Shown: positions 17,463 to 27,074 of the stretch, in pieces
Layout: each line of letters opens with the position of its first letter
Numbering within the stretch: position 1 is the first letter of the stretch
NCBI RefSeq assembly: GCF_014274465.1
Contig: NZ_CP060394.1
Coordinates: 3,410,001-3,474,000, forward strand
Length of the DNA: 64,000 bases
Source: Alloacidobacterium dinghuense
GTDB taxonomy: Bacteria; Acidobacteriota; Terriglobia; Terriglobales; Acidobacteriaceae
Direction of reading: 5' to 3'
The notes under the pieces: generated by a model
The model's database searches: none
What the model was told of the DNA's origin: nothing
Seen by the model: the letters and a program-made list of their open reading frames with translations, nothing else
Position numbers and translations under genes: made by a program

Positions 17463-18302
17463 TTATTTCCCGGTTGCCTTCGCCAGCATGTCGACGGGCA
17501 GAATTTCGTTCATCGATCCGGAACGGTAGCCGTCGCAATCCACCGCAACATAGTGGAAACCTGCCGAGCGCACTGCCTTGCCCATCTGAGAGAATGTCTC
17601 CGGCTTGAGCGTCGATGCCAGCTCGCTCTCCGCAATCTCGATGCGCGCAATGTTGCCGTGATGGCGCACGCGGAAATTACGCAATCCCATGCTGCGCAGA
17701 GCTTCCTCAGCATCTTCCACCATGCGCAATGCTTCAGGAGTTACGCGGCGACCGTATTCGATACGCGACGAAAGGCACGCGGAGGCGGGCTTGTCCCACA
17801 CCCGCAGACCTGCGGCCTGCGCCAGTGTGCGGATGTCAGCCTTCGTCAGCCCTGCTTCGGCGAGCGGCGCGGCTACGGCGTGTTCGGCCGCAGCGCGCTG
17901 ACCGGGGCGAAAATCCCTCTTGTCATCGATGTTTAGTCCATAGGCGACAGCAGTGAAACCGAGCTGCTGGCGCTCTTTTTCGAGTACCGTAAAGAGCTCG
18001 TCTTTACAGTGGAAGCAGCGATCTGCTTTGTTTACGGCGTATTCCTCACGTTCCAGTTCGTCAGTCTCAACGGTGCGCAGCGGAATCGCCTGCTCCTGCG
18101 CGAATTCGACTGCTTCGCGGTAATGGCTGCGCGGCAGGCTGGCAGAATCGGCGATGACTGCAAGCATCTGTTCGTGGAGCACTTGATGAGCAGCGTGGGC
18201 GAGATACGCCGAGTCAACGCCGCCAGAATAGGCAACAATTACGCTGCCCAACTCGCGGAGCCTCGCATCCAGACGCTGCCTTTTTCCTTCTAACTCTGTC
18301 AT
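17463..18302 (-). CDS. larE: ATP-dependent sulfur transferase LarE
   Basis: PP-loop enzyme that adenylates and thiolates the pyridinium precursor in pincer cofactor synthesis. Counting from an upstream ATG at 18314, the PP-loop SGGVDSA is at 30-36, CFHC at 100-103 and the third cysteine in SACLSSR at 180. One cysteine of the last motif is the sacrificial sulfur donor in Lactobacillus. A three-Cys set is known from LarE types that bind a 4Fe-4S cluster and recycle sulfur, so this one may be catalytic. I chose ATG 18302, which shares a base with the stop of the upstream reductase (TGATG). Confidence 0.92.
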   Translation of the reverse strand: MTELEGKRQRLDARLRELGSVIVAYSGGVDSAYLAHAAHQVLHEQMLAVIADSASLPRSHYREAVEFAQEQAIPLRTVETDELEREEYAVNKADRCFHCKDELFTVLEKERQQLGFTAVAYGLNIDDKRDFRPGQRAAAEHAVAAPLAEAGLTKADIRTLAQAAGLRVWDKPASACLSSRIEYGRRVTPEALRMVEDAEEALRSMGLRNFRVRHHGNIARIEIAESELASTLKPETFSQMGKAVRSAGFHYVAVDCDGYRSGSMNEILPVDMLAKATGK

Positions 18303-19297
18303 CAACCCAGCCATTGCGGATTCTGATATGTTCCGTCGAAATCGTGACTTGTCTTGTAAAGCTCAAATTGCCCGTTCTGCGCAACCGTCTCGGTCTTCTT
18401 CAGGATAGCGCTGACTTCTGCTTCGCTGAGGCCGCGGAAATTCTTAGCAGTGTCGATTGCCTGCTGCAGGATCTGCATCGAGTCGCATCCGGTGATCACT
18501 ACGCTGACGGGCAAATGCATCGCGTAGCGGAGACAATCAACGGGCGTAACGGTGTTGCTCTTCAGAATGATGCTGTCGCCCATTGGCTTCATGCCGAGAA
18601 TGCCCATATTCAGCTTCTTTGCCGCGGGAATGACTTTACTGCCGAAGCTGTCAAAGTGGGCGTCCATGACATTCAGCGGCATCTGCACCGTGTCAAACGT
18701 GTAGTTGTGCTTGGTCGCGGTCTCGATCATGTGCAGATGAATCTCGGGGCTCTTGTGCCCGGTGAACCCGATGAAGTGGACCTTGCCTTCCTTCTTGGCT
18801 TTTTCAAGATATTCCAGAGAGCCGCCGGTCGCGAAGACGCGCTCCGGATCGTCCATCCGGATGACTTCGTGAATCTGAATAAGGTCGATGTAGTCGGTCT
18901 GCAGGCGTTTCAAGGATTCTTCAACCTGCTGTTGCGCGGATTTCGCGGTGCGGCCGTCGAGCTTTGTCATCAGAAAGGCTTTTTGCCGATAACCGTCCTT
19001 TAAGGCGATGCCCATGCGCTCTTCGCTGACACCCTTGTTGTAATCCCAGCAGTTGTCGAGGAAATTGACGCCAGAATCGAGGCCGGTTCGGATAATCCTG
19101 GTGCTTTCATCCTGCGAGACGTAACTCCTGCCGATGTGATGGCCGCCAAGTCCGACGAGGGATACCTTGACCCCGGTCCTGCCCAGCGTGCGGTAGGGTA
19201 TGCCGGACACAGAATCCGCAGCCTCGGCATAAGGAGGGAGAGTTGAGGCGAGCGCGGTTATCGCCGCGGACTTAAGAAACTCACGCCGTTCCATCAT
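18302..19297 (-). CDS. aldo/keto reductase with twin-arginine signal
   Basis: NAD(P)H-dependent reductase of the (beta/alpha)8-barrel family. The N-terminus has RREFLK followed by a hydrophobic stretch and AEA, a Tat export signal. The AKR tetrad is visible as Asp and Tyr in DNCWDYNKG, Lys in MTKLDG and His in QIHEV. The start is ATG 19297, with GAGG nine bases ahead; an ATG at 19315 is possible. It is the first gene of the operon with larE, larC and larB and is coupled to larE by a TGATG overlap. Export of a nicotinamide-dependent enzyme is odd; some Tat-signal AKRs may stay anchored or inactive. The context suggests chemistry near a LarA-like client. Confidence 0.85.
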   Translation of the reverse strand: MMERREFLKSAAITALASTLPPYAEAADSVSGIPYRTLGRTGVKVSLVGLGGHHIGRSYVSQDESTRIIRTGLDSGVNFLDNCWDYNKGVSEERMGIALKDGYRQKAFLMTKLDGRTAKSAQQQVEESLKRLQTDYIDLIQIHEVIRMDDPERVFATGGSLEYLEKAKKEGKVHFIGFTGHKSPEIHLHMIETATKHNYTFDTVQMPLNVMDAHFDSFGSKVIPAAKKLNMGILGMKPMGDSIILKSNTVTPVDCLRYAMHLPVSVVITGCDSMQILQQAIDTAKNFRGLSEAEVSAILKKTETVAQNGQFELYKTSHDFDGTYQNPQWLG

Positions 19298-19419
19298 ATT
19301 GGTCCTCAACGTCATCCTACTCCTTGCAAGCAGGATGACGAACCTTGTTCATCTCCTTTCGATGCGTCAGGAGCATGAATTGGTGTGCCCGTTGCAAGCG
19401 CGATACTCTAAGAAGAAGG

Positions 19420-20613
19420 ATGGCAGTGCTTCAGTTACGATCGGCCCTTACCCCCGAGGAACGGCAGCAGAGGCAAACGCTCATTCTGCGAGATACGGCG
19501 GCTCTGTTGAGCCTGTTCGCCATCGCCATTCTCCTTTTCTTCATTACGCTTTTCCTTTTCCATTCTTTTTCCATGCATCGCCGGGAACTCGCGCAACGGT
19601 GGCACACACGCGGTGAAAAAGCTTTGCAAGCCAACCAGCCCCTTGTTGCCATAGACGCATTGCGGTCGGCTTTGGCCTATGCCCCGGATGATGAAAATCT
19701 TGAGATCGAACTGGCCGAGGCGCTGGCCGCCGCCGGCCGCACGGAAGAAGCTGTCTCCTACTTCAACACACTGCTCGAATCGCATCCCGGCAACGGGATG
19801 ATCAACCTGCAGCTTGCGCGGCTGGCGGCAAGACAGGGCGAAGAAGCAACCGCACTCGACCACTACCAAGCCGCGCTTGATGGAACCTGGGAAGGAGACG
19901 GCTATATTCGCCGCCGCGAGGTGCGACTGGAACTGGCGCAATATTTAATTGACCGTAAACGATACGACCGCGCGCGGAACCAGCTATTGATTGCTGCAGG
20001 CAACGCCCCGGACGAAGTCAACATTGAGCTTCAGATAGCTGGATTGCTCGAAAGAGCGCAGGACCCCGCAAACGCGCTGCATCTATATCAAAAGGCCCTG
20101 CAGCATAAGCCCACAAAGCTGGCTGTGCTTGAGGGGGCTGCCCGCACGGCTTATGAACTCAACCGTTTTCTGCAGGCCAAGGAATATCTGGAGCGCACGC
20201 TCAACCATGCCGAGTTTGAAAGGCAGCCTGCCGAGGATCAGGCACAGTTTCGCAACATGCTTTCCGATGCGGATCACATCCTGTTGCTGTATCCGAGTTT
20301 CGAACTAAGCGCTCGCGGGCGAGCCGAGCGCATTCTGGCGAGCCGAAAGATTGCCCAGGAAAGACTTGCAGCCTGCCTGAGCAGCAAATCTACGGGTCCT
20401 CCCGCATTGCAAACGCTAGCCGATCAATGGCAGCATCTGCCAGCAACGCTCCGTTTGTTGCAACTCGAAGAGAATCCGGAGATGGAACAGCAAATCATGC
20501 AACTCGTGTACCAAACTGAGCAGGTCACGAGCCAGCAATGCGGCGCGCCTTCCGGCAACGACGCCCTACTGCTGAAGATCGGCCACGCACCGGATGCAGT
20601 CGAGCAGCAATGA
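19420..20613 (+). CDS. TPR-repeat inner-membrane protein
   Basis: About 397 residues: one membrane helix near the start (LSLFAIAILLFFITLFLF), then tetratricopeptide-like helices over roughly 55-260 (for example ALRSALAYAPDDENLEIELAEALAAAGRTEEA) and a helical C-terminal region. The likely role is protein-protein scaffolding; no enzyme motif is seen. ATG 19420 is preferred because AAGAAGGATG sits there and the 25 extra upstream codons look non-coding. Its TGA overlaps the ATG of the chloride channel (ATGA), so the two are translationally coupled. Confidence 0.75.
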   Translation: MAVLQLRSALTPEERQQRQTLILRDTAALLSLFAIAILLFFITLFLFHSFSMHRRELAQRWHTRGEKALQANQPLVAIDALRSALAYAPDDENLEIELAEALAAAGRTEEAVSYFNTLLESHPGNGMINLQLARLAARQGEEATALDHYQAALDGTWEGDGYIRRREVRLELAQYLIDRKRYDRARNQLLIAAGNAPDEVNIELQIAGLLERAQDPANALHLYQKALQHKPTKLAVLEGAARTAYELNRFLQAKEYLERTLNHAEFERQPAEDQAQFRNMLSDADHILLLYPSFELSARGRAERILASRKIAQERLAACLSSKSTGPPALQTLADQWQHLPATLRLLQLEENPEMEQQIMQLVYQTEQVTSQQCGAPSGNDALLLKIGHAPDAVEQQ

Positions 20614-22364
20614 GCATACAGCCGATGCAGGAAGCCGCGACCCTCAAATCAAAGAAAGCACCCTATCGTCCCTTAACGCAGTCAGAGATTGAAAAGATTG
20701 CACCGACGCGGGATGAGCGGCTTTTTCTCGTTCTTTCGATTTTCATCGGAGTGCTCTCCGGCCTACTGGTCGTTTCTTTCCGCATCGCCATCGAGTGGAT
20801 CAAGATTCTGACACTCGGCTCAGCGCCACATGCTGGACAAGTCCGGCTCCTGCTTGTTCCAGCTCTCGCTGGTTTGTTTGTTGCGGCTCTGGTCCAGCTC
20901 TTTTTCCCGGCTGCTCGCGGCAGCGGTGTGAATCAGACCAAAGCCGCCTTATATATCTACAACGGTTACATTTCGTTCAAAACCGTCATTGGAAAATTTG
21001 TCACCTCGGCGCTGGCGATCGGTTGCGGACATTCGCTCGGGCCGGAAGATCCTTCACTACAGATCGGCGCCGGCGTGGCATCCATGGTGGCCCGACGTTT
21101 GAATCTTTCGCGGCAGCGACTGCGGCTGTTCGCGCCCATCGGCGCCGCAGCCGGTCTTGCTGCAGCTTTTAATGCGCCCATCTCCGCGATTCTTTTTGTC
21201 ATTGAAGAAGTCATCGGCCAATGGAGCGCCGCAGTGCTGGGCTCCATCGTCCTCTCGGCAATTTCAAGTGTCGTGGTAGCCCGCTGGTTCTGGGGATCGG
21301 AACCGATTTTCCGAATTCCAACGATCACGCTCCGCGACCCGCGCGAGTTGATCGCCTATGCGGTTCTCGGCGTGGTCGGTGGATTCGCCGCGCTCGTCTT
21401 TTCGAAGTCTCTCGGCTACTTGCGGCCACGTCTGCGCGCTTTACCGCATTGGACACACTATTGCCAGTCTGGCATTGCCGGTCTGCTGGTCGGGTCGATC
21501 GGATATTTTGGTTTTGCGCAGGTGATGGGACCGGGGTATGAAGTGATGGACCAGGCGATGCACGGCCAGTTTGCCTGGAAGCTTCTGCTGGCGCTTGCAC
21601 TGCTCAAGATTCTGGCTACGACACTGTCTTTTTCCAGTGGCACCCCGGGAGGAATGTTCGCGCCGACTCTTTTTATCGGTGCAATGCTGGGCGCATCCGT
21701 CGGCTCATTCGAAAAGCTGTTCTTCCCGCACCTGACCGGCACGGTCGGCGCGTATGCACTGGTCGGCATGGGCGTTCTTTTCGCCGGATTCTTGCGTGCT
21801 CCGTTGACTTCTGTCTTCATGGTGCTTGAGGTCAGCGGCAATTACTCGATTATTGTGCCCGTGATTCTCGCCAACATGATCGCCTATCTCATGTCGCGGG
21901 CTTTGCAGCCAGTTCCTATCTTCGAGGTCTTCACACATCAGGACGGTCTTGAACTGCCCTCGATGGAAGAAGCGCGAGAAGAATCAGAGCTGCACCTTGA
22001 AGATGCACTGCACCCGGTCAACGTGCCGATTATTAAAGGACACCAAACAATTAGCGATGCGGCGCAGATCGCCTCCGCTGCACAGGCATCTGCCTTCCTG
22101 ATATCGCTCTGGGATGGCTCATGGTACTCAATGACCACCCAAGATCTCACGTCCGCATGCGCCATGTCGACGTCAGATACGCCGATCGATAGCACCTTAC
22201 CCGCTGAACGCACGCCAATCCTCTTTCCCGATATGCCGCTCGATAGTACCTTTCATCATTTTCCGCGCTGGCCAGTGCTCCCCGTCTTGAACCGGGCCAG
22301 CAAAGGTACGCTGGAGGGCATTGTCACACAGGACGACGTGCTCCACTGCTACCGCCAGCATTAG
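20610..22364 (+). CDS. CLC-family chloride channel/transporter with CBS domains
   Basis: About 584 residues: CLC membrane domain (about 35-430) and two weak C-terminal CBS domains (about 465-584). Selectivity-filter segments are GSGVNQT, GHSLGPEDPSLQIGAG (matching GREGP, with Glu kept at the gating position) and GTPGGMFAPTLFIGA. It may act as a Cl-/H+ exchanger or channel. The start ATG 20610 overlaps the stop of the TPR gene, so co-expression with that protein is expected. It could be a fluoride-type CLC, but the motifs fit the classic type better. Confidence 0.88.
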   Translation: MSIQPMQEAATLKSKKAPYRPLTQSEIEKIAPTRDERLFLVLSIFIGVLSGLLVVSFRIAIEWIKILTLGSAPHAGQVRLLLVPALAGLFVAALVQLFFPAARGSGVNQTKAALYIYNGYISFKTVIGKFVTSALAIGCGHSLGPEDPSLQIGAGVASMVARRLNLSRQRLRLFAPIGAAAGLAAAFNAPISAILFVIEEVIGQWSAAVLGSIVLSAISSVVVARWFWGSEPIFRIPTITLRDPRELIAYAVLGVVGGFAALVFSKSLGYLRPRLRALPHWTHYCQSGIAGLLVGSIGYFGFAQVMGPGYEVMDQAMHGQFAWKLLLALALLKILATTLSFSSGTPGGMFAPTLFIGAMLGASVGSFEKLFFPHLTGTVGAYALVGMGVLFAGFLRAPLTSVFMVLEVSGNYSIIVPVILANMIAYLMSRALQPVPIFEVFTHQDGLELPSMEEAREESELHLEDALHPVNVPIIKGHQTISDAAQIASAAQASAFLISLWDGSWYSMTTQDLTSACAMSTSDTPIDSTLPAERTPILFPDMPLDSTFHHFPRWPVLPVLNRASKGTLEGIVTQDDVLHCYRQH

Positions 22365-22516
22365 CGTAATTTGTCGTCCAACTTTTGCAGGTCCAGGTTC
22401 ATCTGTTTCGATAAGGCTAAAATCGTCGTCGCGATTGAGACACGAAGACAAGTTTCTACGTCTACACATTTGATTCTCTGCAGAAATTCTCTGCCAATTA
22501 TGGCGAGGTTGCTATT

Positions 22517-24052
22517 TTGAGCTCCACTGTTCTGGAAGCGCAATCCTCTACGCTCGTTCTCGATGAGCGAATTTCTCATCGTCCGCTCTCGCTGGGCACC
22601 CGCGAGATAAGCTATCTGGCGTTTCTCACACCTCTTGTCCTCCTTCTCCACGGATATCATCCATTCGCAGACGATGCAGGCATCTATGTTGCTGGTATCC
22701 GGAAAATATTGGACCCAACGCTCTTCAGTGTGGATTCGAGTTTTGTGGTCACGCACACGCGATTCTCGATTTTCTCCCATCTCTTTGCCGAAGTCGTCAG
22801 ATTCTTCCACGTTCCGCTTAAGGTGGGCCTCTTCGCAGCTTACGCGCTCTCGATTTTTGCCTTCCTGTTGGGATGTTTTCGGCTATCGCAGCGGGCATTC
22901 CGCGACGCGCAACTGCAATGGGGAGCGACATTGCTCGCGGCCGCCCTCTTTACGCTTCCTGTAGCCGCCACCGCGCTCTGGATCATGGACCCCTATGTGA
23001 CGGCGCGCTCCTTCTCAACACCGCTTTCTCTTTTCGCGCTGACGGCCTGCATCGACCGCGACATGAAACGTACAGCTTTGTGGCTGGTGGCAACGGCACT
23101 TCTGCATCCTCTCATGGCAGCGTATCTCGCCGGATTTCTCGTGGCCTACGGCCTTGTAAGCAGAAGGTGGTGGCTTGGGCTCGCCGCTGCGTGTCTGGCA
23201 AGCTTGGCTGCTTCGGCGGTGATTTACTTCGCAACGCGGCATGCATCCTTGCCCGATGGATACAAAGACGCGGTACTGACCCGGACGTATTTCTTCCTGG
23301 CGTTCTGGCATTGGTATGAAGTGCTTGGGCTGGTCATCCCGCTGACGCTCATGCTCATTGCGGCATACAGCACTCGCAATCTCGTGGTCAGGAATTTGTG
23401 CCTCTCCTGCATTGCAACTGGCGTCACCGCGTCCGTTATCGTAGCATGCTTCGTTCATCCCAGCGGCAGCTACTTTCTAGCCCGCATACAGCCGCTGCGC
23501 ACCTTCCAGATCGTTTACATTATTGGAGTTTTGCTGCTTGGCGCGTTTCTTTCTGAACATCTTCGCGGCAAACGCACGGTGTGGGGTGTAGCATTGTTGC
23601 TGGTCGTTTCCGTTCTGATGTTTCTCGTGCAGAAGCAGGTGTATATGGCATCTTCCCATGTGGAATGGCCGTTCGCCACGCCGCGCAACCCCTGGCAACA
23701 GGCATTTCTCTGGATACGCCAGAACACTCCACAAAACGCTATCTTCGCGCTCGATTCGGATTACACAAGAGTAGATTCGGAAGACACGCAAGGTTTTCGC
23801 GCCAGTGCTGTGCGTAGCGCGTTGGTCGACGAGTTAAAGGACGGCGGCGTGGTCGCCATTTTTCCGGAGTTGGCGCCCCGCTGGAAATTGCAGCGTGATC
23901 TCGAACTCGGCCTCGACCACATCAGCGATCAGGAAAGAGTCACACGGCTGCGTCCTGCGGGAGTTACCTGGATTCTGCTGAGTGCCGGTGCCAATACCCG
24001 GTTCAACTGTCCCTACCGCAACTCTACGGTCATCGTCTGCAGGCTGCCATGA
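22517..24052 (+). CDS. polytopic membrane protein, glycosyltransferase-C-like
   Basis: 511 residues with about ten to twelve hydrophobic helices and a C-terminal soluble part. An early acidic pair in the first loop (HPFADDAGIYVAGI) resembles the catalytic loop of lipid-dependent GT-C transferases, but no family is firmly recognised. It starts at TTG 22517, with GAGG eight bases ahead; no upstream ATG exists in frame. The C-terminus reads WILLSAGANTRFNCPYRN, as in acidobacterial membrane proteins that look like sugar transferases. A 56-base gap separates it from the sensor gene. Confidence 0.6.
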   Translation: MSSTVLEAQSSTLVLDERISHRPLSLGTREISYLAFLTPLVLLLHGYHPFADDAGIYVAGIRKILDPTLFSVDSSFVVTHTRFSIFSHLFAEVVRFFHVPLKVGLFAAYALSIFAFLLGCFRLSQRAFRDAQLQWGATLLAAALFTLPVAATALWIMDPYVTARSFSTPLSLFALTACIDRDMKRTALWLVATALLHPLMAAYLAGFLVAYGLVSRRWWLGLAAACLASLAASAVIYFATRHASLPDGYKDAVLTRTYFFLAFWHWYEVLGLVIPLTLMLIAAYSTRNLVVRNLCLSCIATGVTASVIVACFVHPSGSYFLARIQPLRTFQIVYIIGVLLLGAFLSEHLRGKRTVWGVALLLVVSVLMFLVQKQVYMASSHVEWPFATPRNPWQQAFLWIRQNTPQNAIFALDSDYTRVDSEDTQGFRASAVRSALVDELKDGGVVAIFPELAPRWKLQRDLELGLDHISDQERVTRLRPAGVTWILLSAGANTRFNCPYRNSTVIVCRLP

Positions 24053-24108
24053 TCTAAACACATGCTTGCATCGCAAGGGCACTGCCACTAGTCTCGGTAC
24101 AGTAACTC

Positions 24109-25938
24109 ATGCTGAGCCTGTATCAGAGACTCATCCTTGGATTTTTGGTGCTCATTGCGCTTGTCGGGGCCTTGGGGATGCTCGTTCGCCACTCGTTTGT
24201 GCATCTCTCCGCGCTCGACGCGCAACAGCAGACAGCCGACGCCGCCGTGGGAGCGCTCTCGCAGGTGCAGGCATCCATTGCCCGTGAGCAGGTGCTTGCC
24301 GCGCACATGGCATCGGCTTCTGATCGGAATCTCTATACTCAGCTTCTTGCGCAAGGCAGCGCAACGGATCAGAACATCACCGCTGCAACCCCGGCCATTG
24401 CCGCCGATCAGCAGGTTCTGTCATTGCAGGAGCTGCAGCGGAAGCATGCGCAATTGATGGCTCAGCTCAAGTCCGCAGGACCGGAAACGTGGCAACGCCT
24501 GGCAAGCGACACACTACGCCCGCAACTGGATGAGATCGACCAATCCATTTCAGACGACCTGAGGACTCTCTTCAGCAGCCGGACCATCCTCATGGCAACG
24601 CTCGATCATCAGCGCTTTCTGCTGCGAGCCCGTCTCATTGCAACCTCTGGAACGAGCCTTATCGCAGCCATTGCCATCGCCGTCGTCTCGCTCCTCTTCG
24701 TCATTTTGCCCATCCGTCGCACCGCGAAGACCGCACGATTGATCGGCCAGGGCGATCTGCACCAACGAATTGAGTGGCGCAACCGCGACGATCTGGGCGA
24801 CATCGCTACAGAAATCAATCGAATGGCTATCCGCCTCCGCGATCTGCGCGAAACGGAGTCGGGCCGGCGGCAGATGGAACAGCAACTGAGCGATGCCGTC
24901 GTGCAATCGATCTTTGAGCCGGTGATCGTAACGGACGCCAAAGGTCACGTGCTCAAGCTGAATCAGGCATCAACGGAGCTGCTGGGCGAGGCTGCTTCAG
25001 ACAGGATGGCCCTTACGAACACGCCGGGCGGAGAAAAGATTCTCAACGCCATCCGCAATGCGGTTTCTATGCAGCGCGCGATGACAGGCGAGGGTGAAGC
25101 GACCCTGCTGCCGATGCGCATCGGCAGCGCACAGCGTAGCTATCGCCTGCGCACCTCTCCCATGCGTGACGGAGATGGCAAGCTCCTGGGCGCGGTTACT
25201 GTGCTTGAAGACGTCACTGAAATGCAGGACATCGACCGCTTCAAGACCCGCTTTCTTACTGTTGCTTCAGAAAAACTGCGCGATCCGCTGCAACGCCTGC
25301 GCCTGGCGATATACACGCTCACAAGGGGACATGCCGGCGAATTACGGCCTCTGCAAACTGAACTTCTCGCAGGCGCCAGCGATGAAGCTGAAAAACTCGA
25401 TGACCTGATGGCTGACCTGATCGAAGTGGCTGAACTCGATACCGGCCGACGCCAGATGAAGCTCGAACGCCTGCGCCCTATCGACATTCTGGACGATACC
25501 TATCATCGATTCCGCGAGCAGGCGCGCGAGAAGAATGTAGAGATTACTGTCAACGCATTCTCTGATCTGTCACACGTTCATGCCGATCGCCGGGCATTGC
25601 GCAGCATCATGGACAATCTCCTCTCAAATGCGATGCGCTACACGCCAACAGGCGGGCAGATTCGTCTCGTAGCATCGGAGTTCAAGGATGGAATCCAGTT
25701 CATGGTGCAGGACAGCGGACGCGGCATCGAGGCCGAACGCCTGTCGACCATCTTCGGGCGCTTCACCGACAGCTCTGGCACTGGTACAGGCCTTGGTCTC
25801 GCGCTGGTGCGCCGGCTGGTTGAAACTCTGGGCGGCCAGGTCTCCGTCGAGAGTCGGCTCGGTCAGGGAACAACCTTCAGCTTTACCTTGCCCATGGCCA
25901 CAGCTGTGCCTTCGCGCCATCAAGTGGAGATCGGCTGA
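24109..25938 (+). CDS. sensor histidine-kinase-like protein with Glu at the phospho-His site
   Basis: 609 residues: membrane helices at about 8-26 and 178-200 flanking a periplasmic helical sensor, HAMP (about 200-255), PAS (about 262-372), dimerisation helices (about 375-445) and HATPase (about 490-597). The usual SHELRTPL reads SEKLRDPL at 387-394, so Glu388 replaces the phosphorylated His. The ATP site is intact (DNLLSNAMRYTP with N503 and N507, DSGRGI 535-540, GTGTGLGLA 557-565). It may bind ATP without autophosphorylating, or act in trans. Its TGA shares a base with the ATG of the next gene. No response regulator is adjacent. Confidence 0.82.
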   Translation: MLSLYQRLILGFLVLIALVGALGMLVRHSFVHLSALDAQQQTADAAVGALSQVQASIAREQVLAAHMASASDRNLYTQLLAQGSATDQNITAATPAIAADQQVLSLQELQRKHAQLMAQLKSAGPETWQRLASDTLRPQLDEIDQSISDDLRTLFSSRTILMATLDHQRFLLRARLIATSGTSLIAAIAIAVVSLLFVILPIRRTAKTARLIGQGDLHQRIEWRNRDDLGDIATEINRMAIRLRDLRETESGRRQMEQQLSDAVVQSIFEPVIVTDAKGHVLKLNQASTELLGEAASDRMALTNTPGGEKILNAIRNAVSMQRAMTGEGEATLLPMRIGSAQRSYRLRTSPMRDGDGKLLGAVTVLEDVTEMQDIDRFKTRFLTVASEKLRDPLQRLRLAIYTLTRGHAGELRPLQTELLAGASDEAEKLDDLMADLIEVAELDTGRRQMKLERLRPIDILDDTYHRFREQAREKNVEITVNAFSDLSHVHADRRALRSIMDNLLSNAMRYTPTGGQIRLVASEFKDGIQFMVQDSGRGIEAERLSTIFGRFTDSSGTGTGLGLALVRRLVETLGGQVSVESRLGQGTTFSFTLPMATAVPSRHQVEIG

Positions 25939-27074
25939 TGTCCGCGCAGATTAATCTAAGCAGCGACTCCCAGGACACTTCCCTAGAACCTGCCAAGCTG
26001 CGCATCTACCTCGGCGCTGCGCCGGGCGTGGGCAAAACCTATCGCATGCTGGAAGACGCGCACATGCTGCGTCACCAGGGCATCGACATTGTCATCGGAT
26101 TGATCGAAACGCACGGGCGCAAAGAGACGGCCGATCTCATTCGCGACCTCGAAATCATCCCGCAAAAGGAGATCGTCTATCGCTCCGTGACGTTGCGTGA
26201 GCTGGACATCGATGCCATCCTGGCGCGGCATCCGCATACCTGCATCGTTGACGAACTGGCGCACACCAACGTTCCCGGATCGCGCAATCGCAAGCGCTAC
26301 GAAGATGTGCAGGAGCTTCTCGATGCAGGCATCAACGTGATGACCGCGTTCAATGTCCAGCATTTGGAGACTCTAAACGATGCCGTTTCACGTTCTGCCA
26401 GCACGCAGATTCGCGAGACAATTCCCGATAGCTTCCTGAAGCGCGCCGACGAAGTTGTAACTGTCGACGTTACAATTGACGAGCTGCGCACCCGACTGCG
26501 CGAAGGCAAAATCTACTCCGCGGAAAAGGTCGAGCAGGCATTAGCAAATTTTTTCCGCAAGGGAAACCTGAACATGTTGCGCGAGCTTGCTCTGCGCACA
26601 ACCGCCGAACAGGTGAGCACGGCCGCCTCCGAATATCGACGCACGCAAGGCTTGGAACAGGCCCCAATTCCCGAAAAAGTGATGGTCTGCGTCTCCCGCC
26701 GCCCAGGCACGGAGCGGCTGATCCGAACAGGCGCTCGCATCGCAGGCCGGCTGGCCACGAACTGGTACGCCGTTTACGTGGAGAATCCCGATAAGGACCT
26801 GCGGAACAACGACCCCACGGCTGTGCAACGCCTTGAGGAATATGAGCGCATGGCGCGCGATCTGGGCGCTAAGGTCGTAGTCCTCAAAGATAAGAATGTC
26901 GCCGATGCGCTCATCGCCTTCAGCAAGAAAGAGAACATCTCGCACGTGGTCTTCGGTCAATCCGCACGATCGCGCTTCGATATTCTGCTGCGCGGCTCGA
27001 TTATCAACCGCTTCCTCGCTGAGGTCCGCGACACCACCGTCCAGGTCGTGCCTATGAGCAGGGAAAAACGCTGA
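25938..27074 (+). CDS. stand-alone KdpD N-terminal sensor plus universal stress domain
   Basis: 378 residues: the KdpD domain with Walker A GAAPGVGKT at 26-34, ETHGRKET at 57-64 and DELAHTNVPGSRNRKRYEDV from 105, then a universal-stress-protein fold from about 245 to 372. Full KdpD continues with four membrane helices and a kinase; both are absent, although the protein ends normally. No kdpFABC or kdpE lies in the window. It is coupled to the His-less kinase, so the two may form a split KdpD-like sensor or a c-di-AMP/ATP-binding adaptor. A terminator follows at 27314-27346. Confidence 0.85.
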   Translation: MSAQINLSSDSQDTSLEPAKLRIYLGAAPGVGKTYRMLEDAHMLRHQGIDIVIGLIETHGRKETADLIRDLEIIPQKEIVYRSVTLRELDIDAILARHPHTCIVDELAHTNVPGSRNRKRYEDVQELLDAGINVMTAFNVQHLETLNDAVSRSASTQIRETIPDSFLKRADEVVTVDVTIDELRTRLREGKIYSAEKVEQALANFFRKGNLNMLRELALRTTAEQVSTAASEYRRTQGLEQAPIPEKVMVCVSRRPGTERLIRTGARIAGRLATNWYAVYVENPDKDLRNNDPTAVQRLEEYERMARDLGAKVVVLKDKNVADALIAFSKKENISHVVFGQSARSRFDILLRGSIINRFLAEVRDTTVQVVPMSREKR

